NCBI GenBank assembly: GCA_000435835.1
Contig: FR883427.1
Span: 1-64,000 of the forward strand
DNA length: 64,000 nucleotides
From: Clostridium sp. CAG:221
GTDB taxonomy: Bacteria; Bacillota; Clostridia; Clostridiales; Clostridiaceae
Direction: 5' to 3'
The notes under the pieces are model-generated. The model did no database searches and had not been told where the DNA came from. It was given only the letters and a program-made list of their open reading frames with translations. A program made the position numbers and the translations under genes. Shown here piece by piece: positions 18,316 through 26,647 of the stretch (position 1 is its first letter; each line of letters starts with the position of its first letter).

Positions 18316-18796
18316 GCAAATAGTCTTCATCTTTTGTATGTAAAAATACAGGTATTTCTTTTTGGAATCTTTTTGCCAGTGATCCAGCAAAGTCATCAGC
18401 TTCATAAATAATTTCATCATCTTTTCCACTTAAAAACTGAGGAATAATTCCTTGTAATAAGTTTTGAGTAGCTATAAATTGTTCTTTTAATGGATGAGGA
18501 GTTGCTTTTCTTGTACCTTTATATGTACCACCAGCAATTTCTTGTCTGAAGGTTTGTCTTGAAACGTCCCATACCACTGCTAAGTGAGTAGGTTCATTTT
18601 TCTTAATTAAAGATAAAAGCGTTCTCATGAAAGGAAATACACCGTTAGTATATCTTCCGTCAGAAGTTTTCATCAGTCTTGTTAGAGCTTTTTCTTTATC
18701 TTCGTCAGTCTTAGCCATTAAGTAAGCAGTAGCAGTGGCATAAAAGCTAGTGCTTAGCAAACTGCTGCCATCTATAATAAGTAATTTTTCAGTCAT
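18316..18796 (-). CDS. 5'-3' exonuclease, exon 1 (N-terminal catalytic part)
   Basis: The N-terminal 160 residues carry the metal-binding carboxylates of the 5' nuclease fold: LLIIDGSSLL near residue 5, VVWDVSR, YEADDFAG, and HTKDEDYL, which is the DxD motif interrupted by the intron. GGAGCAT precedes ATG 18796. Without splicing, translation reads a few residues into the intron and stops at 18299-18301. The complete product is a standalone exonuclease, not DNA polymerase I. Confidence 0.88.
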
Positions 18797-18876
18797 AATA
18801 TGCTCCTTAAATAATAATTTTTTGTATTATAATTATAACCTCTATTATAACAAAAAAAACAAGAAATTTAATTAGC

Positions 18877-19075
18877 AGAATATTTAATATTCTATGATTT
18901 CAAATAATAAAGTTGTAAACACCTTAATATTTATTTATAATTAATTGAAAATTAAAAATGAATTTAATTATTATGCTTACAAATCTTAAGATTAAATACA
19001 ATGAAAATGTTAATACAAGAATAGTATATTTGAGCAACTTAATTTTTCATTTTTAATTATTAATTTTTAGCATTA
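18877..19075. repeat. AT-rich intergenic region with palindrome and diffuse inverted repeat
   Basis: AGAATATTTAATATTCT (18877-18893) is a near-perfect palindrome. A looser inverted repeat pairs ATTAAAAATGAA near 18955 with TTCATTTTTAAT near 19046. The arms resemble degenerate versions of the ATGAATTATGAAT repeats elsewhere in the window, but the hairpins of that family are absent. No gene was seen between the exonuclease and the nucleoid-protein gene. Confidence 0.4.
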
Positions 19076-19088
19076 AGGGGTGTTTTCT

Positions 19089-20129
19089 TTGGAATACGTT
19101 AATGACATAAATATTCAAGAAGCAGTAATACATATATTAGATAGTAATAGTCCTGATCCAATTTTAAATGAATTTACTTTAGAGCTTACAGAAGATATAT
19201 ATAAGTTTTTATATAGACATATTGAAAAGTGTTTTAAAGATGAAGAATTAAAAACAGCTGTCTTTAAGGAAGAAAGAAATATAGTTAAAGAAATTGTACA
19301 GGATTATTTAAATGGTGTAGACCATGATATAGTGAATCTTTCTAAGGAACTAGCAAGACAATTATTTGCCATAATGAATGGTAATACTAATATTCCATCA
19401 TGTGATTTAATTGTTGTTTCTTTAATAACAGATCAAGGACCAATGATAGGTATACTTAAAATGGATTATGTTAAAAACTATACTCATCAAGTAGATTTTG
19501 TTGAAGATAAAATAGGAATAGGAATAGTTCCACAAATGGCAGGGCTTCCAGGCAGTGGTCAAAGAATTCAAAAAGCTGCATTTATAAAGCCAATAAGAGA
19601 AGATAATAAGTTTGATTTATATGTTATAGATAAACAAAGAAAATCTAAAGACGATGAAGAATATGGTGCTAATTATTTTATGAACCATTTTTTAGGATGT
19701 TCAGTGGTGGCTAATAACAGAGATATGACAAAGACATTTTTAAAAGCTACAGAAGCATGGACAAGAAGTAATGTAACAGAAGATGCAGTAAAAGCTGAAA
19801 AAATAAGAACAGCTGTAAAAAGTAGATTAAAAGAAGATGAATCTATTAATATAGAAGATTTAGCAACTCAATTATTCCATAATGAGCCAAATGCAAAACA
19901 AGATTTTTCTACCTTTATCAAGGGTCAAGGAATTGAAGAGGAAGTATCTGTTGATAAGGCTTGGGTTGAAAAGAAATTAAAGCGTGTAAGATTAAAAATA
20001 GATAAAGATATTGACTTATATATTAATGAAGAAACTTACCATGATAACAGTAAATTTGAAATTCAAAGAAATGGTGATGGAAGCATTAATATGATAATAA
20101 AACATGTTATAAATTACATAGAAAAATAA
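19089..20129 (+). CDS. Nucleoid-associated protein, NdpA/YejK family
   Basis: The protein belongs to the 37-kDa nucleoid-associated family (NA37). The N-terminus YVNDINIQEAVIHILD and segments such as MNGNTNIPSCDL and GLPGSGQRIQKAAFIKP are characteristic. TTG 19089 is preferred because AAGGGG ends at 19080 with 8-nt spacing, whereas an in-frame GTG at 19080 overlaps that site. This gives 346 residues. The biochemical role is poorly defined, although members bind DNA and are sometimes associated with defence loci. It stands alone here. Confidence 0.82.
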   Translation: MEYVNDINIQEAVIHILDSNSPDPILNEFTLELTEDIYKFLYRHIEKCFKDEELKTAVFKEERNIVKEIVQDYLNGVDHDIVNLSKELARQLFAIMNGNTNIPSCDLIVVSLITDQGPMIGILKMDYVKNYTHQVDFVEDKIGIGIVPQMAGLPGSGQRIQKAAFIKPIREDNKFDLYVIDKQRKSKDDEEYGANYFMNHFLGCSVVANNRDMTKTFLKATEAWTRSNVTEDAVKAEKIRTAVKSRLKEDESINIEDLATQLFHNEPNAKQDFSTFIKGQGIEEEVSVDKAWVEKKLKRVRLKIDKDIDLYINEETYHDNSKFEIQRNGDGSINMIIKHVINYIEK

Positions 20130-20293
20130 TGTGAAAAAGGGTTGTTTTGAAATGATTTTTCATGCAGCCTATTTTTATGCTCTTGATTTTGTTTTTAAGA
20201 AATATTGTTATGAATAAATGAAAAAACAATGTTAAGAATTAAAATAAAAATGATATAATAACTTATATAAATTACGTAATGGAGTGTTAATAT

Positions 20294-21193
20294 ATGCCTA
20301 GAGTTTTATTAAGTCCTAAAATAGATTTTGTGTTTAAAAAAATATTTGGAAATGAAAAACATCCTGAAATATTAATATCTTTTTTAAATGCAGTTATGGA
20401 ATCTACTGATCCTATAAAATCAGTACAAATTAAAAATTCAGATATAGAAAAAGAGCATATAGAAGATAAATATAGCAGGTTAGATATAAAAGCTATAACA
20501 AATAGTGGAGAGTATATTAATGTAGAAATACAGGTTAAAAATGAATACAACATGATAAAGCGTAGTCTTTATTATTGGAGTAAGATATATGAAGAGCAAA
20601 TTGTTCAAGGTGATAACTATGAAAAGTTAGCTAAAACAGTTTGTATAAATATATTAGATTTTAAATATTTAAAAAATAATAGATATCATAATGCATATAG
20701 ACTAAAAGAAATTGAAACAAATGAACAGCTTACAGATATAATGGAGATTCATTTCATTGAAATACCAAAGCTTAAAAAAGTGGAAAATTCAGAAGAAATA
20801 ACAGATATGTTAACGGCTTGGGTTGAGTTTATAAGCAATCCAGAAGGTGATGTTATTGCAAATCTAGAGATGTGCAAAAAAGAAATAAGAGAAGCAAAAG
20901 AAGAACTAATTAGATTAAGTGCAAATTCTAGGGAGAGAATGCTTTATGAAAAGAGAAAAGAATCATTATTAAATAAAGCAAGTGCCATTATAAAAGCTAC
21001 TGAAGAGGGAAGAGCTGAAGGTAGAGCTGAAGGTAGAGCTGAAGGAAGGGCAGAAGGAATAGAAGAAGGTAAGAAGGAGGAAAAAATTAAAAATGTAAAG
21101 AGTTTTTTACTTCTTGGTGTTGATTTAGAAACTATAGCTAAAGGTGCCGGAATATCAATTGAAGAAGTAATAAAGATAAAGGAAGAAATGTAG
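20294..21193 (+). CDS. Rpn-family PD-(D/E)XK nuclease (recombination-promoting nuclease / PF12784)
   Basis: The 299-residue protein has the family N-terminus (LLSPKIDFVFKKIFGNE) and a nuclease core RLDIKA...YINVEIQVKNEYNM, with the Asp and Glu-x-Gln expected of PD-(D/E)XK enzymes. A C-terminal helical region contains four tandem GRAE units encoded by a 12-bp repeat (21008-21055). Rpn proteins cleave DNA and can promote recombination, and E. coli members restrict phage. ATG follows GGAG. The repeat can change copy number by slippage. An in-frame internal start at 20939 may produce a separate short protein. The gene is monocistronic, with a strong terminator. Confidence 0.85.
   Translation: MPRVLLSPKIDFVFKKIFGNEKHPEILISFLNAVMESTDPIKSVQIKNSDIEKEHIEDKYSRLDIKAITNSGEYINVEIQVKNEYNMIKRSLYYWSKIYEEQIVQGDNYEKLAKTVCINILDFKYLKNNRYHNAYRLKEIETNEQLTDIMEIHFIEIPKLKKVENSEEITDMLTAWVEFISNPEGDVIANLEMCKKEIREAKEELIRLSANSRERMLYEKRKESLLNKASAIIKATEEGRAEGRAEGRAEGRAEGIEEGKKEEKIKNVKSFLLLGVDLETIAKGAGISIEEVIKIKEEM
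20939..21193 (+). CDS. Possible internal RpnS-like short protein (in frame, within rpn)
   Basis: ATG 20939 is preceded by AGGGAGAG, although the spacing is short (about 3 nt from GGGAG). Translation would give the C-terminal 84 residues, including the GRAE repeats and the final VDLETIAKGAGISIEEV helices. E. coli rpn genes are reported to encode such a C-terminal product that blocks the nuclease. Whether this start is used here is inference. Confidence 0.35.
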   Translation: MLYEKRKESLLNKASAIIKATEEGRAEGRAEGRAEGRAEGIEEGKKEEKIKNVKSFLLLGVDLETIAKGAGISIEEVIKIKEEM

Positions 21194-21200
21194 AACAATG

Positions 21201-21243
21201 AAAGGGGCTGTGGTACTAAATAATTAGTACACAGCCCCTTTAA
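21201..21243. terminator. Strong bidirectional terminator
   Basis: AAAGGGGCTGTG(g)TACTA pairs with TAGTACACAGCCCCTTT (21201-21218 with 21225-21241). It separates convergent rpn and the O-acetylation cluster. Confidence 0.85.
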
Positions 21244-21256
21244 AATATAAGAAAAT

Positions 21257-22450
21257 TTACTGTATGTTTAAAATTGAATCATCTGAATTAAAGGTATTTG
21301 CATTAAATAAAAATAAAAGATCAGTAATTGAATTGTTTTCTATTAAGGTATTTATATTGTCATAATAATATCTTAAATCCACCACAAAAATTTCACCATA
21401 GTGAGATGTTAAAAATGGTAAAAAGCAGTTGGCATATGAATCTTTAATAAGAAGAAGCTTTTTACTAGGATCACCAGTAGATTTAATATTTATTAAAGGG
21501 TGATTTCCTCCTGTAAAAACTTCATATTTATCTTTAGTATTTAATGCTTCACTTTTGAATAAAGTAGATGATTTAAATTGTTCAGAAATATAATTTACAA
21601 CCATAGGAGAATATTTAGGAACGTATAGTTCTATGCTATCAGAAGTATTTCCTAAAACACCTATTTTAGATGATAAGCTACCATAAAATTTATCAGTAAC
21701 ATTTACAATATCAAATTCATCTTTAGATTTGGCAGTGAGTCCTAATGCTTTGCAAAATTCAGTATAAGCAATATAGGCGCCGTTGCTAGTCCAATGATGA
21801 TCTGTTTTATAATATACATAATTATCTTTATTTTCATATAATGCATTATATGGGTTTATTTTAATTATACTTTCATTTAACTCAGAAAAAACTTTATCAA
21901 TAAAAGCTAATTCATCATCATTTACTGAAAATGGAGGAAGATATTCCTCTAAAACTTTTGTAGCAGTAGGTACTAGCATTATGTTTGTATTTAAATTAGA
22001 GTGTTCATTAAAAAAAGAGTTTATTGCATTTATTTTAGCAGATGTCTCTTCCTCACTGGCTTCAGTAAATGATTGAATAAGATAATTTTTTTTACCTAAA
22101 TATACAGAGTTAATTTTAGTTTTTCCTAAAAGTTTTTCAAAGGAAGTTTTTATAGATAAAAATCCATTTCTACCAGCAAAATTATCATTTATATAGCTAG
22201 AAAAATCTTCACTAAAATCTCCATTCATAAAAGAGCTTATTGTAAACTTAGGCATTGTAGTTAATGTTCTGTTTTCTATTTCAGAAAAAGATTTATCTTT
22301 TGCAAGTATATTTATTATCATAATAAGAAATATTGCAAATATAAAAAATACCATTAAAAATCTATCTATAATTTTGTTATAAAATAATATTTTTTTTTCT
22401 TTTTTTAAATTAGATGAATTTTTTTTATGTAATTGTTCAGCATTATACAT
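21257..22450 (-). CDS. DHHW-family (AlgX/AlgJ-like) putative polysaccharide O-acetyltransferase
   Basis: The 397-residue protein has one N-terminal membrane segment (about residues 30-50), then an extracytoplasmic SGNH-like domain with the YYKTDHHWTSNGAYIAY motif that names the family, and the catalytic-type block LLLIKDSYANCFLPFL. It would transfer acetyl groups, delivered across the membrane by the adjacent MBOAT protein, to a cell-surface polymer. It is the last gene of a four-gene minus-strand cluster, 23 bp after the MBOAT gene. The acceptor polymer is unknown. Confidence 0.8.
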   Translation of the reverse strand: MYNAEQLHKKNSSNLKKEKKILFYNKIIDRFLMVFFIFAIFLIMIINILAKDKSFSEIENRTLTTMPKFTISSFMNGDFSEDFSSYINDNFAGRNGFLSIKTSFEKLLGKTKINSVYLGKKNYLIQSFTEASEEETSAKINAINSFFNEHSNLNTNIMLVPTATKVLEEYLPPFSVNDDELAFIDKVFSELNESIIKINPYNALYENKDNYVYYKTDHHWTSNGAYIAYTEFCKALGLTAKSKDEFDIVNVTDKFYGSLSSKIGVLGNTSDSIELYVPKYSPMVVNYISEQFKSSTLFKSEALNTKDKYEVFTGGNHPLINIKSTGDPSKKLLLIKDSYANCFLPFLTSHYGEIFVVDLRYYYDNINTLIENNSITDLLFLFNANTFNSDDSILNIQ

Positions 22451-22473
22451 AACATGGCTCCTTAAAATATTTG

Positions 22474-23880
22474 TTAAAACCTAAAATATAAAAATGGATT
22501 AAAGCTTTCTCCTACTAAATAGGAAATAGATAATATAAATATTATTAAATACATTGAAATAATAATAAATATGTTAGATTTTTTTAAAGAACATCTTAAT
22601 TTTTTAAATACATTAGGTAATAATGTAGTACTGCATATTATACCAATTAATAAAATAACTATATTATTTGATAAAATAAACAGTGAAAGTTTATCAACAA
22701 CTAAATTATTAGATAATCCAAACATAATACTTATGTATTCCATTGCCGATGATAGAGTATTCATATCAAAAATTACCCAACCAATAAGTACCAGTATTAA
22801 AGTATATATATGACATAAGAATGAAGGTAATTTATTTAAAATATTTTTAAATATTATTTTTTCTATAAATAAAATAACTCCAAAATATATTCCCCAAGCA
22901 ATAAAGTTAAAGCTTGCACCATGCCAAAGGCCTGTTGTAAACCAAACAACAAATAAATTTCGTATTTGTATTAAGTTTCCTTTTTTATTACCACCAAGAG
23001 GAATATAAAGATATTCTCTAAACCATGTACCAACAGAAATATGCCATCTTCTCCAAAACTCAGTTACACTTTTAGATATGTAAGGATAATTAAAGTTCTC
23101 TAAAAATTCAAAACCAAACATTTTAGCTAAACCAATGGCCATATCTGAATATCCACTAAAATCAAAATATATTTGTAATGCAAAGGCTATAATACCTATC
23201 CAAGAAGTTAATATTGAAATCTCATTAAGTGGAATAACTTTAATTTCACTCCAAATTGCTCCTATTGAATTTGCTAATAAAACTTTTTTACCTAATCCAA
23301 TAATGAATCTATGTACACCTGATGAAAATTGAGTTAAATTTTCATTTCTATTTTTAAGTTGACTTTCTATATCATTATACTTTACAATTGGCCCAGCAAT
23401 TAGTTGAGGAAACATTGTAATATATGCAGCAAAATTTATTAAGTTTTTTTGTACTTTTGTTTTTTTTGTATACACATCAATTATGTATGAAATCTGTTGG
23501 AATGTATAAAAAGATATACCTAAAGGAAGAGGAATATCTCTTATAACTAAATCAATTCCAAAAAGTGAACCTATAGAACTTATTATAAATCCGTAATATT
23601 TAAAAAAGAATAAAATACTTATATCAATTAAAAGTAATGTTATAAATATAAATTTTCTTTTTTCAGTATCTGACGAATTTTTTACTATTTGTAAAGCACC
23701 TATATAATTTATTAATATAGATAAAATAATAAGAAAAATAAATTTAGGTTCTCCCCAAGCATAAAATATTAAACTGAAAAGTAGTATAACAAAATTTTTC
23801 AATGGCCTTGGTGATATGTAATAAATTAATAAAACTATTGGTAAAAATACAAATAAAAATGTTAAACTGCTAAAAACCAT
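22474..23880 (-). CDS. MBOAT family membrane O-acyltransferase (AlgI/DltB-like)
   Basis: The 468-residue multi-pass membrane protein begins VFSSLTFLFVFLPIVLLIYY and contains PLGISFYTFQQISYIID, FWRRWHISVGTWFREYLYIPLGG and the conserved His of LWHGASFNFIAWG. These are signatures of alginate-type O-acetylation channels. ATG 23880 follows TTGGAGAT; an upstream in-frame TTG lies in that site. It works with the downstream DHHW protein and probably with the DUF4358 protein encoded just upstream. DltB is excluded because no dlt genes are present. Confidence 0.87.
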   Translation of the reverse strand: MVFSSLTFLFVFLPIVLLIYYISPRPLKNFVILLFSLIFYAWGEPKFIFLIILSILINYIGALQIVKNSSDTEKRKFIFITLLLIDISILFFFKYYGFIISSIGSLFGIDLVIRDIPLPLGISFYTFQQISYIIDVYTKKTKVQKNLINFAAYITMFPQLIAGPIVKYNDIESQLKNRNENLTQFSSGVHRFIIGLGKKVLLANSIGAIWSEIKVIPLNEISILTSWIGIIAFALQIYFDFSGYSDMAIGLAKMFGFEFLENFNYPYISKSVTEFWRRWHISVGTWFREYLYIPLGGNKKGNLIQIRNLFVVWFTTGLWHGASFNFIAWGIYFGVILFIEKIIFKNILNKLPSFLCHIYTLILVLIGWVIFDMNTLSSAMEYISIMFGLSNNLVVDKLSLFILSNNIVILLIGIICSTTLLPNVFKKLRCSLKKSNIFIIISMYLIIFILSISYLVGESFNPFLYFRF

Positions 23881-23904
23881 AGTAACTATCTCCAATCAAT
23901 AAAA

Positions 23905-24393
23905 TTATTTAAAACTAGAATTTATTAGTTTATTTATATCTGATGAATTTTTAGAGACAATAAAAACTAAATAATTACCATGTGTTTTCAAGACAGCATT
24001 TTTTAATATACTGTAATTTTCAGGAATATAAGTTTTAAAAGTTTCACTTTGTTTTTCTAATCTAGAATTAACCTTATCTTTTAATAAAGGTAAGGTTTCT
24101 GAGTTTTTGGCTTTTAAAATTAATATTTCCTCAGCATCTACATTGCTTTTTGGCGTATAGCAAATAAAGTCTTCTATATAATTTTGATTTATGTAATAAA
24201 GTTTTTTTATATCATTAATATCACCTGGTTTTAAATAATTAAAGTCTACTATATTATCTAAATTTTTTTTTAGTGAATCCATATCTATGTTCTTTAATGA
24301 TAAAATTGGATAAAGTCCAATAAATATTAAAAATAATATGATAAATTCTAATTGATAGTATTTTTTATAATTAATTGGTTTTTTATAATTCAT
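23905..24393 (-). CDS. Membrane-anchored DUF4358-type protein
   Basis: The 162-residue product has a single N-terminal membrane segment (about residues 13-31) and an extracytoplasmic domain with YYINQNYIEDFICYTPKSN and RLEKQSETFKTYIPENY. The family assignment to DUF4358 is by overall resemblance and by its usual position beside MBOAT and DHHW genes. The biochemical role is unknown. The spacing of 9-24 bp to its neighbours indicates one transcript. Confidence 0.65.
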   Translation of the reverse strand: MNYKKPINYKKYYQLEFIILFLIFIGLYPILSLKNIDMDSLKKNLDNIVDFNYLKPGDINDIKKLYYINQNYIEDFICYTPKSNVDAEEILILKAKNSETLPLLKDKVNSRLEKQSETFKTYIPENYSILKNAVLKTHGNYLVFIVSKNSSDINKLINSSFK

Positions 24394-24407
24394 AAAAATT
24401 TCCTCTT

Positions 24408-25196
24408 TTAGTTTATATAATTTTTTAGATAATCTAACATCATTGGATAAAAATCATATTGAAAATGGATACCATCACTGGTATGAAGATTTTCATTAGA
24501 CAAAGCCAAAGAAGATAAATCTATATAAGTAGTATTAGTTTCTAATGCAACCTCTTGAACTAAATTTCTAAATATATTTAAATTTTCGTTTGTTAACCTA
24601 TAATTTCTTTGATAACTACTTGTGTCTGTTATAGGTAATGGTGATATAAGGTATATATTTGAATTAGGTAGTCCAGATTGTAAACTTTCAACAAGTTCTA
24701 AATATTTATCTTTAAACACTTGAAAACTCCATCCTGCTGGATCGGTGCTATAAAACTCTATAACATCATTTAAACCATAAAATAAAACAATATTTTTAGG
24801 ATTCATATTTTTAATGGTAGATATATATTCAAGACCATTTAAAACTGTATCACCTTTGCCACAAATTACATTATAGCTATCTATAAATCCAAACTCTTCA
24901 AAGCCTTCAGTAATTGAATCTCCAACAAATAAAGTATTGCTGAAATATTCAGCATAGCTTAAGTTAGGGTTAGAAGAGTTAATTTCAGTTGTATCTTCAA
25001 CTGGAGGTTTAAGTGAATTTAAGTAATTATTTATAGCTTCCTCAGAAGAAGCTACTGAAGTTTCTTCTAAAGTTTGTAAGAACTTTTCGTTATTTATATT
25101 ATTATTCAATAAATTAATAGGAAAAATTCCTTTTATAAAATTTATAGAAATGAAGAATATTAAAAAATATATAAAAAAATACACGAATTTTATCAT
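24408..25196 (-). CDS. Membrane-anchored SGNH/GDSL hydrolase
   Basis: The 262-residue protein has an N-terminal membrane anchor (residues about 2-22) and an SGNH fold: block I FVGDSITEGFEEFG (Ser nucleophile), Gly block GKGDTVL, block III FYGLNDV (Asn) and block V SDGIHF (Asp, His). It is likely an extracytoplasmic esterase or acetyltransferase. As the first gene of the MBOAT/DHHW/DUF4358 cluster it probably tailors acetyl groups on a surface polysaccharide. AAGGAGAAC precedes ATG. Confidence 0.83.
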   Translation of the reverse strand: MIKFVYFFIYFLIFFISINFIKGIFPINLLNNNINNEKFLQTLEETSVASSEEAINNYLNSLKPPVEDTTEINSSNPNLSYAEYFSNTLFVGDSITEGFEEFGFIDSYNVICGKGDTVLNGLEYISTIKNMNPKNIVLFYGLNDVIEFYSTDPAGWSFQVFKDKYLELVESLQSGLPNSNIYLISPLPITDTSSYQRNYRLTNENLNIFRNLVQEVALETNTTYIDLSSLALSNENLHTSDGIHFQYDFYPMMLDYLKNYIN

Positions 25197-25372
25197 AATT
25201 GTTCTCCTTAAAAATAGTACATATTAAAGTATATTTTTTTATGGATTCTAGGTCAAGTATAATGAAATAAATGTTTTATTAAAAATTTATTAAATTTGTA
25301 AAGACTAGTGGAAAGTTTTATGTCGATGTAGTAATATGGTAGTAAAATTTTAGAAGGACAGGAGTTTTGATT

Positions 25373-26530
25373 ATGTTAAGAAATAAATTTAAGAATATAG
25401 CATTTAGCTTAGCTATTGTTATGGGCATAGGGGTAGCTACTCCAGTATTTGCAAAGTCAGATTATAATCCAGGAGATATTTTAGCTTTAGGTTCTGATTT
25501 AACTGATGCTCAAGAAGCTGCTTTAAGAAAATATTTTAATGCTCCAGATGGGACAAACACCATATATGTAACAGATGAAGTGATAATAGAGCAATTAGGT
25601 TTGGATCCAAATGACCCAGCTAATTATGCAGGTGGATGCTATTCAAGTGCATATGTAAAATTATTAGATGATAATAGTGGAATTAATGTAACGGCTACTA
25701 ATTTAACAGAAGTAACAGAAAGTATGCTGATGAATGCTTTAATTACTTCAGGAATAACATCAGCAGATGTTAAGGTTTCTGCACCTTTTAAAGTTACAGG
25801 AACTTCAGCTTTATCAGGAATACTTGCAGGTGTTGAAGAAGTTGGTGGCTTTGAAATTTCATTAAAGCAAAAGGAAACAGCACAAAAGGAAATTGAAACA
25901 ACAGTTGCAGTTGGGGATGAAATAGGTTCAGAAGAAGCTTCTACCTTAATTAATGATGTTAAAACAGAAGTAATTAAAGAACAGCCAGAAACAGAAGAAG
26001 AAATTAAGGAAATAGTTGAAAACATTACAAATCAATATAATGTGAATATTAGTGTTAATGCAAAAGATTCTATTGTAAACTTAATGAGTGATGTTAATGA
26101 CTTAGATTTAGATTACTCAGAATTAAAAAATTCTTTAAAGGAAGCAAGCAATAAATTAAGTAATAACCTTAAAGAACTTGGGATTAAGCTAAAAGAAGAA
26201 GGTTTCTTTGAAAAGATTAAAAATTGGTTCGTAGATTTATGGGACAAGTTTATAAGCTTATTTAGAAGTAGTGATAGTAATGAAGAAGAGAACACAGATA
26301 GTATTCCTCTAGAATTAAATCAAGAGCCAACACAAGAACAATCTGAAGCTGATAATCAAAATTTAGAAGAAGAGATTAAGCCAGTGGATGATACACAAAT
26401 AGGAGATACAATAATAGAAGAGCCCGTAAATGATGAAAATACAACTGAAGATACAACAACTTCAGAAGAAGGACAAACATCAGATAATACAGATGAAACT
26501 ATAATAGAAACTGAAACAACAGAAAATTAA
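25373..26530 (+). CDS. Secreted DUF1002 protein with acidic Thr/Glu-rich tail
   Basis: The signal peptide (about residues 1-28, ending TPVFAKS) is followed by a DUF1002/YpuA-type domain (ILALGSDLTDAQEAALRKYF, YAGGCYSSAYVKLL, GTSALSGILAG), a helical stretch, then about 90 residues rich in Glu, Thr and Asp with no anchor. ATG 25373 has the right spacing from AGGAG; TTG 25367 is too close. The 385-residue product is probably exported and wall-associated. Its function is not established. A strong hairpin follows. Confidence 0.8.
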   Translation: MLRNKFKNIAFSLAIVMGIGVATPVFAKSDYNPGDILALGSDLTDAQEAALRKYFNAPDGTNTIYVTDEVIIEQLGLDPNDPANYAGGCYSSAYVKLLDDNSGINVTATNLTEVTESMLMNALITSGITSADVKVSAPFKVTGTSALSGILAGVEEVGGFEISLKQKETAQKEIETTVAVGDEIGSEEASTLINDVKTEVIKEQPETEEEIKEIVENITNQYNVNISVNAKDSIVNLMSDVNDLDLDYSELKNSLKEASNKLSNNLKELGIKLKEEGFFEKIKNWFVDLWDKFISLFRSSDSNEEENTDSIPLELNQEPTQEQSEADNQNLEEEIKPVDDTQIGDTIIEEPVNDENTTEDTTTSEEGQTSDNTDETIIETETTEN

Positions 26531-26577
26531 TAATAAGCTGAAAATTAGAAGATTATCTAATTTTCAGCTTATTATTA
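26528..26577 (+). terminator. Long terminator-like hairpin
   Basis: A perfect 22-bp stem (26528-26549 with 26556-26577) overlaps the stop codon of the DUF1002 gene. The T-tract is weak. Confidence 0.65.
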
Positions 26578-26647
26578 TACAAATATTGGAAAAAAGTGGT
26601 GGGTGGTGATAAACTAATAAATAGAATTAAGAAAAGGGGGTAGCCAC

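Noticed and set aside
21008..21055. 12-bp GRAE repeat considered as an independent repeat element
   Set aside because: It is in frame within the Rpn coding region and a normal feature of that protein family.
19089..21193. NdpA-like protein, Rpn and the nearby intron considered as a defence island
   Set aside because: Only Rpn has a plausible anti-phage link; the genes are separate units and neighbours are housekeeping or envelope genes.
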